Source: Betaproteobacteria bacterium (GTDB taxonomy: Bacteria > Pseudomonadota > Gammaproteobacteria > Burkholderiales > Burkholderiaceae_C). Taken from it: a DNA stretch of 6,759 bases. Below, piece by piece: positions 1 through 5,725 of the stretch (position 1 is the first letter of the stretch; each line of letters begins with the position of its first letter). Under the pieces are notes generated by a model. That model saw only the letters and a list, made by a program, of their open reading frames with translations, was not told the origin of the DNA and did not search any database. The stretch covers positions 1 to 6,759 of the forward strand of contig RFSP01000105.1 of the NCBI GenBank assembly GCA_009923895.1, given 5' to 3'. The position numbers and the translations under genes are program-made.

Positions 1-1001
1 TTCCGTGGAACTACCCGGCGCAGATGCTCGGCCGCACCGTTGCACCCGCCCTGGCCATGGGCAATGGCACCGTGCTAAAGCCTGCCGAAGACACCAGCCT
101 GTCGGCCCTGCGCGTCGCTGAGTTGGCTTTGGAAGCGGGCCTGCCCCCTGGTGCACTCAATGTGGTCACGGGCCTGGGCGAAGAAGCCGGTGCCGCGCTG
201 GCCGCCCACCCCGGCATCGATTTCATCTCGTTCACTGGGTCAAACGAGGTCGGCACGCTGGTGCAACAAGCCGCCGCCAAGAACGCCGTCAAATGTGTGC
301 TCGAATTGGGTGGCAAGTCACCGCAAATCGTGTTCGAAGACGTGGACGTTGCACGCGCCGTGCCCATCATCGTTCGTGCCATCGTGCAAAACGCCGGTCA
401 AACCTGCACCGCCGGTAGTCGGCTGTTGGTTCAGCGGTCTCTCTACGACCGCTTCGTTCAGCAGGTGGCCGAGGCCTTCAGCAAAGTCCGCGTGGGCTCA
501 CCCGAGATGGACCTCGACTGCGGCCCCGTCATGAATACGGCTCAACTGGCGCGCGTGAAGCGCTACATCCAACAGGCTCGTGACGGTGGCATCCCCGTCT
601 TGGCCGAAGGTTCCATCGCCGAGGGCACAAACGCCGGCGGCTACTTTGTCAAACCCACGCTGTTCGGTCCTGTGCCTCGCACCCATGCCTTGGCCTGCGA
701 AGAGGTGTTTGGTCCGGTGCTCGCGGCCATGCCGTTTGAAGATGAGGCCGACGCGATCGCACTGGCCAACGGCACCGACTACGGATTGCTGGCTGCTGTA
801 TGGACCGAGAACGCCGGACGTCTGCAACGCGTGGCCAAAGCTGTGCGGGCCGGGCAAGTCTTTATGAACTGCTACGGCGCCGGCGGGGGCGTTGAACTGC
901 CCTTTGGTGGTACCAAGCGCAGCGGTCACGGACGTGAGAAGGGCCTGCTGGCGCTGGAAGAGGTCAGCGCGACGAAGACGTTGGTGCATTACCACGGATG
1001 A
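1..1001 (+). CDS. NAD(P)-dependent aldehyde dehydrogenase, 3' part (5' end outside window)
   Basis: This enzyme oxidises an aldehyde to its carboxylic acid with NAD(P)+ in the cytoplasm. The reading frame is already open at base 3 and begins PWNYPAQ, the conserved PWN motif of the family, so the ATG at 24 is internal and not the start. Counting that Met as residue 1, the visible motifs are the KPAEDTS cofactor region (19-25), FTGSNEVG (70-77), the general-base Glu94 in LELGGK (codon 303-305), the nucleophile Cys128 in GQTCTAGSR (codon 405-407), EEVFGPV (226-232) and the C-terminal ELPFGGTKRSGHGREKG (291-307). It ends HYHG with TGA at 999-1001. Family members are about 480-490 residues, so roughly 150 are missing upstream. 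All catalytic residues that should be in the window are present. The substrate cannot be read from the sequence; the C-terminal motif resembles broad-specificity and betaine- or amino-aldehyde-type members. It converges on chrA with a 16-bp gap. Confidence 0.95.
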   Translation, partial: PWNYPAQMLGRTVAPALAMGNGTVLKPAEDTSLSALRVAELALEAGLPPGALNVVTGLGEEAGAALAAHPGIDFISFTGSNEVGTLVQQAAAKNAVKCVLELGGKSPQIVFEDVDVARAVPIIVRAIVQNAGQTCTAGSRLLVQRSLYDRFVQQVAEAFSKVRVGSPEMDLDCGPVMNTAQLARVKRYIQQARDGGIPVLAEGSIAEGTNAGGYFVKPTLFGPVPRTHALACEEVFGPVLAAMPFEDEADAIALANGTDYGLLAAVWTENAGRLQRVAKAVRAGQVFMNCYGAGGGVELPFGGTKRSGHGREKGLLALEEVSATKTLVHYHG

Positions 1002-1017
1002 GGCTCAATAGGCCCTC

Positions 1018-2184
1018 TTACAAACGCAACAACCCCAACACCGCACACACGCCAATCACGGCGATCACGTTGGCTTTGAATCTGAACAAGGCCACGGCGG
1101 CACCCAAGGCCATCAGCGCAGAGATCGCATCCACGTGTCCTGAAAATCCTTGGGGCCACAACACGTGCACGCCAAAGAAGACAGCCAAGCTCAAGATCAC
1201 CCCCACCACGGCCGCCGTGATGGCGGTGAGCGGTGCTGTGAGTTTCCATTGATTGTGGGTAGACTCCACCAGAGGCCCGCCCGCCAAGATGAACAGAAAC
1301 GAGGGCAAGAAGGTGAACCATGTCACCCACATGGCGGCCACAGCCCCCGCCATGAAGAGCTGATCGGGGCCGAACAGCGCTTTGGCATAGCCGCCCACGA
1401 AACCGACAAAGGCCACCACCATGATCAAAGGACCTGGCGTGGTCTCTCCCAAGGCCAGTCCGTCCATCATTTGTGAGGCCGTGAGCCATGCGTGATGCTC
1501 TACCGCACCTTGCAGCACGTAGGGCAGCACAGCATAAGCCCCTCCAAAGGTGAGCAGCGCGGCTTTGGTGAAGAACCAGCCCATCTGCGGGAGGGTGTGG
1601 TTCCACCCCTCCACCACCGTCATCACCGCCAAAGGAGCCGCCCACAGGGCCAGGCCCACGGTCAACACCGCAGCCAGGCGCTTGGAGGAGTGCTGGGCAT
1701 GGGGCGGTGTGGGGGTGTGGTCACCGATCCATGCGTCCTGCGGCTGCGCGCCCGAACTGGCGTGGGCCGAAGACGATTGAAACACCCAAGGAGCCCACCG
1801 TCCGCCCGCGAGCCCGATCGCAGCCGCTCCCGCCACAATCAATGGAAAGGGCAGGCCCCACACATACACGGCCATGAACGACGCTGCGGCCAGGACCCAC
1901 AGGGCCGCATGCTTTAGCGCTCGGGTGCCCACCCGATAGGCCGCATGCAGCACGATGGCGGCCACGGCAGGCTTGATCCCCAAAAAGATGCCTGCCACCA
2001 CGGGCACATGGCCCCAAGCCATGTAAACCCAGGACAGTGCAATCAGAAGCGCCAGTGACGGCAACACAAAAAGCACACCCGCCATCACACCGCCCCAAGT
2101 CTTGTGCATGAGCCAGCCGATGTAGGTGGCCAGCTGCTGCGCCTCGGGCCCGGGCAAGACCATGCAATAGTTCAAAGCCCTCAT
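1018..2184 (-). CDS. chrA: Chromate transporter, ChrA family, N-terminally truncated frame
   Basis: ChrA proteins are inner-membrane transporters that export chromate and give chromate resistance; long forms are about 400 residues made of two homologous halves. This 388-residue frame is mostly hydrophobic. The first half shows NYCMVLPGPEAQQL (5-18) and YIGWLMHKTWGG. A hydrophilic linker follows at about 137-168. The second half shows TFGGAYAVLPYV (212-223), ending in its own DGLALGETTPGPL (241-253). The second half is complete. The first half begins at MRALNYC and lacks the FGGPAGQ-type segment that should precede it, the counterpart of residues 212-240 here. The ATG at 2184 has no ribosome-binding site; the true start appears to be at 2261, in another frame. 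The family is certain. Function is doubtful: this is probably a frameshifted pseudogene, or possibly a shortened product made by coupling through the ATGA overlap at 2181-2184. Confidence 0.85.
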   Translation of the reverse strand: MRALNYCMVLPGPEAQQLATYIGWLMHKTWGGVMAGVLFVLPSLALLIALSWVYMAWGHVPVVAGIFLGIKPAVAAIVLHAAYRVGTRALKHAALWVLAAASFMAVYVWGLPFPLIVAGAAAIGLAGGRWAPWVFQSSSAHASSGAQPQDAWIGDHTPTPPHAQHSSKRLAAVLTVGLALWAAPLAVMTVVEGWNHTLPQMGWFFTKAALLTFGGAYAVLPYVLQGAVEHHAWLTASQMMDGLALGETTPGPLIMVVAFVGFVGGYAKALFGPDQLFMAGAVAAMWVTWFTFLPSFLFILAGGPLVESTHNQWKLTAPLTAITAAVVGVILSLAVFFGVHVLWPQGFSGHVDAISALMALGAAVALFRFKANVIAVIGVCAVLGLLRL

Positions 2185-2261
2185 GACACCAAAAAAACCG
2201 AAATCTTGACGGCCTGGCGTGGCGGTTTGAGGCTCATCAGAGAGAGCTGGGGGGTTGTCAT
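2181..2261 (-). pseudogene. chrA: Original 5' end of chrA, separated from the body by a frameshifting deletion
   Basis: A minus-strand ATG at 2261 is preceded by AAGGAA with a 5-nt gap (2267-2272), the best initiation signal near this gene. It encodes 26 residues, MTTPQLSLMSLKPP followed by RQAVKISVFLVS, then TGA at 2181-2183. A polar tail leading into a short hydrophobic stretch is what ChrA proteins have before their FGGPAGQ motif. The stop overlaps the ATG of the long chrA frame as ATGA. Reading through a run of seven T (minus strand, 2191-2197) with one extra base would join VFFGV directly to MRALNYC, so the two frames are one gene. The junction still lacks about 24-30 codons. Alternatively it is a short leader peptide coupled to chrA, which I consider less likely. 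Confidence 0.7.
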
Positions 2262-2266
2262 GAGAG

Positions 2267-2272
2267 TTCCTT
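2267..2272 (-). promoter_or_regulatory. Ribosome-binding site of chrA supporting the start at 2261
   Basis: On the minus strand the sequence reads AAGGAA, CTCTC, ATG. The match and spacing are good. The downstream ATG at 2184, which opens the long chrA frame, is preceded only by a T-rich run. This contrast is the main reason to place the original chrA start at 2261. A TATCAT hexamer on the minus strand (2294-2299) is a possible -10 box upstream, but no convincing -35 partner is visible. Confidence 0.6.
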
Positions 2273-2322
2273 CAAGCGCGCAGTCCAGATGCGATGATAG
2301 GGGGTCCAACGGCCCACCGATC

Positions 2323-3695
2323 ATGACCTCCAAATCTGCCAGTGTCACGCCACAGCCCCTCGCGCAGGCGACGACCCACATTCGTCACCTCGTCTTGATC
2401 TTGGGAGATCAGCTGGATGCGTTTGCGTCGGTTTGGGAAGATTTTGACCCCAATCAAGATGCCGTGTGGATGGCGGAGGTGGACGAGGAATCCACGCACG
2501 TCATTTCTTCCAAACAGCGCACCACCGTCTTTTTGAGCGCGATGCGTCACTTTGCCAGCGCATTGCGCGCGCAAGGCAAGCGCGTCTTCTACACCGAGCT
2601 GGACGATTCAACCAACACGGGCACCTTGGCCCAAGAACTCGAACGAGCGATTCAAGCCCTCCAGCCAAAGCGACTGGTCATGACAGCGCCCGGCGAGTGG
2701 CGGGTTTTGCAAAGTCTGCGCACCGCGGCAGCCCGCCATCAGTTGCCCATCGACGTCCGTGACGACACACATTTTTTCAGCACCGTCAGAGACTTTGCCG
2801 CGCATGCCAAACAACGCAAGCAATTGCGTTTGGAGTTCTTCTACCGCGAGATGCGCGCGAAAACAGGGATCTTGATGGACGGCGCACGGCCGGTAGGAGG
2901 TCAGTGGAACTTTGACGCCGACAACCGGGGAGCGTTTGGTAAAAACGGCCCGGGTCCGCTTCCACCGCCCAAGCGGTTCACACCCGACGACATCACCCGT
3001 CAGGTGATGGACCTGGTGAACCACCGGTTGGCTCACCACCCGGGAGCGCTGACGAGCTTTGGTTGGCCGGTCACACGAGAACAAGCCCTGGTGGCGCTGC
3101 AAGATTTCATCGCGCATCGTCTGCCGAACTTTGGCACCTATCAAGACGCCATGTGGGAGGGCGAAGTCTGGCTGTATCACTCGCACCTGTCTTGCGCTCT
3201 CAATCTCAAGCTGCTGCACCCCAAAGAAGTGGTCCAGGCTGCTGAAGAGGCCTATCACGCGGGCCACGCACCTTTGGCGTCGGTGGAGGGTTTTGTTCGG
3301 CAGATTTTGGGGTGGCGTGAATATGTGCGTGGCATCTACTGGACCCGCATGCCCGATTACGCAGGCCTGAACGCCTGGCAGGCTCAAACCCCACTCCCCT
3401 CCTTTTATTGGACGGGCGAGACCGATATGGCTTGTCTGCGAGACGCGATCCGCCAGACCCTGTCGCACGGCTATGCCCACCACATTCAGCGACTCATGGT
3501 GACCGGTCTTTATGCCCAACTGCTGGGGGTCCGTCCGCAAGAAGTCCACCGCTGGTACCTGGGTGTCTACGGCACGAAGGCCCGTTGGCCAAGAATCCGC
3601 GGATGGTCATGCAGATCAAAAATCTGGCCCGTTTGTCGGCCGAGCAACGCGAAGCCATCCGGTCGCAAGCGTCACGAATACGTGAGGCCTCTTGA
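2323..3695 (+). pseudogene. FeS-type bacterial cryptochrome/photolyase (PhrB/CryB family), internally deleted and frameshifted
   Basis: Intact relatives such as Agrobacterium PhrB are about 510 residues; they bind FAD, a lumazine antenna and a 4Fe-4S cluster and repair (6-4) photoproducts or sense light. From the ATG at 2323 the frame gives the N-terminal antenna domain (LVLILGDQL, 23-31; SAMRHFA, 72-78; PGEWRV, 123-128), then FFYREMRAKTG (172-182), GGQWNFDADNR (192-202), VEGFVRQILGWREY (321-334), YAHHIQRLMVTG (384-395) and HRWYLGVY (409-416). Homology then stops at 3570. The true C-terminus resumes one frame over at 3570-3572 as RHEGPLAKNPRMVMQ and ends at TGA 3693-3695, one base before lysR. 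About 70 codons are missing, including the WVELPN region and the CxxC...C cluster ligands; only the first cysteine (Cys291) remains. The unshifted frame runs on to 3882 as unrelated residues antisense to lysR. The start at 2323 lacks a clear ribosome-binding site; an in-frame ATG at 2260 is possible but overlaps the chrA start. Confidence 0.85.
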
Positions 3696-3696
3696 A

Positions 3697-4605
3697 TCAG
3701 CGATCCGGCCCCTTGCGCCCCTGCACTTCTTGCAACAAGTACGACTTGAAGGCCGTTGCCAAGGGGGGCAACTTCTTTTGTGCAGGGTGCACGATGTGCC
3801 ACGCCGACGGCAACGGGAAGCCCTGAACGTCCAAGACCTTGACGCCGTGCTCTCTTTGAAGGCCATGGAGCGCATGCCGTGACACCACCCCCACGCCCAG
3901 CCCCCCTGCCACGGCTTCTTTCACAGCCTCGTTGCTGCCCAACTCCATGCGCACATCGGCACGAAACCGCTTTTTTCGAAAGTGTTCATCGGTGGCCATG
4001 CGTGTGCCGGACCCTCGCTCACGCAAAATGAAGCGGCTTCTGCCCAAGTCTTGCAAGGCCAGCCCTGACTGACGGGTCAAGGGGTCGGTCTGCGCTGTGA
4101 TGAGGACGATGGGATTGGGCATCAAGGCCACGTCCACCAGGTCCATGTCGAGAGGCGGCAGCGACATGATGTAGAGATCGTCCATGTTGTCTCTCATGCG
4201 ACCCACCACACCGTCGCGGTTGAGGATTTCAAGTGAAACATCGATGGCAGGATGTTTTTTGCAAAAGCGGCCAATGAGCTTGGGCATGAAGTACTTGGCC
4301 GTGCTGACCACGGCCACGCGCAATTGCCCGCGCGAGAGGCCCTGAACGGCATCGACGTGCTGCTCGAATGCGCCCCAAGACTGCGCGATGCTTCGCGCCG
4401 TTGACGCCAACTCTTTACCGACATCGGTCAAGTACACCTTTTTTCCGACCACTTCGTACAAAGGCAAACCCACCGATTGGGACACCTCTTTGAGCTGCAT
4501 GGATGCCGTCGGCTGCGTCACATGCAGCGCCTTTGCTGCGGCGCTGACACTGCCCAAGTCGGCCAGCGCCAAAAAGAGCTTCATTTGCCGAAATGTGATA
4601 TTCAT
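3697..4605 (-). CDS. LysR-type transcriptional regulator, CbbR/CmpR-like
   Basis: This 302-residue protein has the usual LysR length and layout. The N-terminal winged helix-turn-helix covers about residues 4-62 (SVSAAAKALHVTQPTASMQL, 19-38; GKKVYLTDVGKEL, 54-66), followed by a linker helix to about 88 and an effector-binding domain from about 94. Several stretches match the CbbR pattern as I recall it: RVAVVSTAKYF (96-106), FCKKHPAIDVSLEI (114-127), MDDLYIM (141-147), ILRERGSGTRMA (193-204) and MELGSNEAVKEAV (220-232). CbbR proteins control Calvin-cycle genes and CmpR controls bicarbonate transport, both in response to small metabolites. Here the gene is divergent from an sbtA homologue, so bicarbonate uptake is its most likely target. 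The start at 4605 is fixed by homology; no good ribosome-binding site is visible, which suggests weak translation. The gene is intact, and its end lies one base from the photolyase stop. Confidence 0.9.
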   Translation of the reverse strand: MNITFRQMKLFLALADLGSVSAAAKALHVTQPTASMQLKEVSQSVGLPLYEVVGKKVYLTDVGKELASTARSIAQSWGAFEQHVDAVQGLSRGQLRVAVVSTAKYFMPKLIGRFCKKHPAIDVSLEILNRDGVVGRMRDNMDDLYIMSLPPLDMDLVDVALMPNPIVLITAQTDPLTRQSGLALQDLGRSRFILRERGSGTRMATDEHFRKKRFRADVRMELGSNEAVKEAVAGGLGVGVVSRHALHGLQREHGVKVLDVQGFPLPSAWHIVHPAQKKLPPLATAFKSYLLQEVQGRKGPDR

Positions 4606-4653
4606 AGAGTTTTATCTATGTTTTGTTATTTAAGAATCGATTTTACAACGTTG
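4603..4653. promoter_or_regulatory. Candidate LysR-type operator region between the regulator and sbtA
   Basis: The 82-bp gap between the two divergent genes is much richer in A and T than its surroundings. It holds three small dyads: CATAGA-N6-TCTATG at 4603-4620 (perfect arms, including the regulator's start codon), AATCGATT at 4635-4642, and CAACGTTG at 4646-4653. The centres of the last two are 11 bp apart, about one helical turn. TTA-TT-TAA at 4626-4633 adds a half-site resembling TTA/TAA CbbR boxes. LysR regulators usually bind two neighbouring sites near a divergent partner and repress themselves. Assignment as operators is inference from position and symmetry, as no strict T-N11-A box coincides with the dyads. 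Confidence 0.4.
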
Positions 4654-4673
4654 CTCTCAGTTCCTACCATGAT

Positions 4674-4680
4674 AGGAGGA
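4674..4680 (+). promoter_or_regulatory. Strong ribosome-binding site of sbtA
   Basis: AGGAGGA lies seven bases before the ATG at 4688, a near-perfect Shine-Dalgarno sequence that fixes the start. It contrasts with the absent signal in front of the divergent regulator, as expected for an abundant transporter paired with a scarce regulator. Confidence 0.8.
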
Positions 4681-4687
4681 GTGATTC

Positions 4688-5665
4688 ATGCAAAACCTTC
4701 TGGATCCTGCGATTCTGTTTTTCGTGTTTGGCGTACTGGCTGGGTTCGTCAAATCAAATCTTGAAATTCCCTCGGCGATTTCAAAGTTTCTCTCTCTCTA
4801 CTTGCTCATGGCCTTGGGCCTGAAGGGAGGTTTCGCGCTTTCCCAATCCGGCATCACCGCCTCTGTTGGTGCTGGGCTCGCCGCCGCCGTCGGCTTGGCC
4901 ATCGTTATTCCGTTGATGGGGTATTGGGTCCTGCGCCATTGGGTTTCAGGGTTTGACGCAGCCGCAGTGGCAGCCACCTACGGCTCGGTGAGCGCCGTCA
5001 CGTTTGTGACGGCGGTGCAGTTCTTGGAGAACCAGCAGGTGGCCTATGGAGGTCACATGGCCGCTGCCATGGCCCTCATGGAGTCCCCAGCCATCATCAT
5101 GGCCGTCATCTTTGCCAATGCCCTGCGCAGCAAGGCTCCCTCCTCTGCCGGCAGCCCTTCGGCTCCGTCGGGCGTTTCTTTGGGGAAGATATTGCATGAG
5201 TCTTTCACCGACGGCGCGCAATTGCTGCTGTTGGGCGCCATGTGTGTGGGCTTGATCACGGGCGAGTCTGGCAAGGCCGCCATGCAGCCTTTTTCAGGCG
5301 ACCTGTTCAAAGGCATGCTGTCCTTCTTTCTCTTGGACATGGGCTTGATGGCCGCCCGCAACCTGCCCGGCGTGCGGGGCAAGTCGCCCTGGCTCGTGGC
5401 CTATGCAGTGATTGGGCCTCTGACCCACGCCAGTCTGGCCTTGGGCTTGGCTTGGCTGTTGAAGTTGCCTGTCGGTGATGGCGCGCTGCTGATGGTGTTG
5501 GCAGCCAGTGCCTCTTACATTGCAGTGCCTGCCGTCTTGCGGTATGCGATCCCCGAGGCCAATGCGTCGCTGTACTTTGGATTGAGCCTGGGCGTCACAT
5601 TTCCTCTGAATATCATCGTGGGGATCCCGGTTTACGCATCGGTGGCCCATGCGGTCTTGGGATAA
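4688..5665 (+). CDS. sbtA: Sodium-dependent bicarbonate transporter, SbtA family
   Basis: SbtA-family proteins are inner-membrane Na+/bicarbonate symporters with ten membrane segments in two inverted halves. This 325-residue protein is hydrophobic nearly throughout. Recognisable family stretches are LDPAILFFVFGVLAG (5-19), EIPSAISKFLSLYLLMALGLKGG (within 26-48), AATYGSVSAVTFVTAVQF (95-112), MESPAIIMAVIFA (131-143), LLDMGLMAARNL (215-226) and the mirrored serine-rich loop LAASASYIAVPAVLRYA (271-287). The serine-rich loops of the two halves are where bound ion and substrate are expected. The cytosolic loop between halves is short and rich in Pro, Ser and Ala (about 147-163). At 325 residues it is somewhat shorter than cyanobacterial SbtA (about 374), as usual for proteobacterial members. 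No PII-like SbtB gene follows. The divergent CbbR-like regulator supports control by inorganic-carbon or metabolic state. It appears intact. In a heterotroph it could feed carboxylases rather than Rubisco; transport has not been shown for this branch. Confidence 0.9.
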   Translation: MQNLLDPAILFFVFGVLAGFVKSNLEIPSAISKFLSLYLLMALGLKGGFALSQSGITASVGAGLAAAVGLAIVIPLMGYWVLRHWVSGFDAAAVAATYGSVSAVTFVTAVQFLENQQVAYGGHMAAAMALMESPAIIMAVIFANALRSKAPSSAGSPSAPSGVSLGKILHESFTDGAQLLLLGAMCVGLITGESGKAAMQPFSGDLFKGMLSFFLLDMGLMAARNLPGVRGKSPWLVAYAVIGPLTHASLALGLAWLLKLPVGDGALLMVLAASASYIAVPAVLRYAIPEANASLYFGLSLGVTFPLNIIVGIPVYASVAHAVLG

Positions 5666-5715
5666 GAGCATTTCCCGACGTATCCTTGCGGTGTGACTCG
5701 CCGACAAGCGCCACC

Positions 5716-5720
5716 AGGAG
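5716..5720 (+). promoter_or_regulatory. Ribosome-binding site of the acyl-CoA dehydrogenase gene
   Basis: AGGAG sits five bases before the ATG at 5726 and selects that start. The 60-bp gap after the sbtA stop (5666-5725) shows no convincing hairpin terminator or promoter, so cotranscription with sbtA is possible. Confidence 0.65.
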
Positions 5721-5725
5721 ACACG

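Noticed and set aside
498..995. Minus-strand open frame inside the aldehyde dehydrogenase gene
   Set aside because: It is antisense to conserved catalytic and C-terminal motifs, and its composition and content match no protein family I recognise.
1002..1017. Possible shared terminator between the convergent aldehyde dehydrogenase and chrA genes
   Set aside because: The 16-bp gap contains no stem-loop or T-run; any terminator must lie within the coding sequences or be factor-dependent.
2104..2322. Extension of the photolyase frame upstream to ATG 2104 or ATG 2260
   Set aside because: The 2104 start lies inside chrA and adds residues absent from the family. ATG 2260 overlaps the chrA start codon on the other strand and adds non-homologous residues, though it has a G-rich stretch before it and cannot be fully excluded.
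4642..4670. Promoter-like pair TTTACA and TACCAT with 17-bp spacing before sbtA
   Set aside because: Transcription would begin near 4677, inside the strong ribosome-binding site at 4674-4680, so this is unlikely to be the working sbtA promoter despite the good spacing.
5666..5725. Possible hairpin between sbtA and the acyl-CoA dehydrogenase gene
   Set aside because: Only a 4-bp GGTG/CACC stem with a long loop can be drawn and no T-run follows it, so it is not supported as a terminator.
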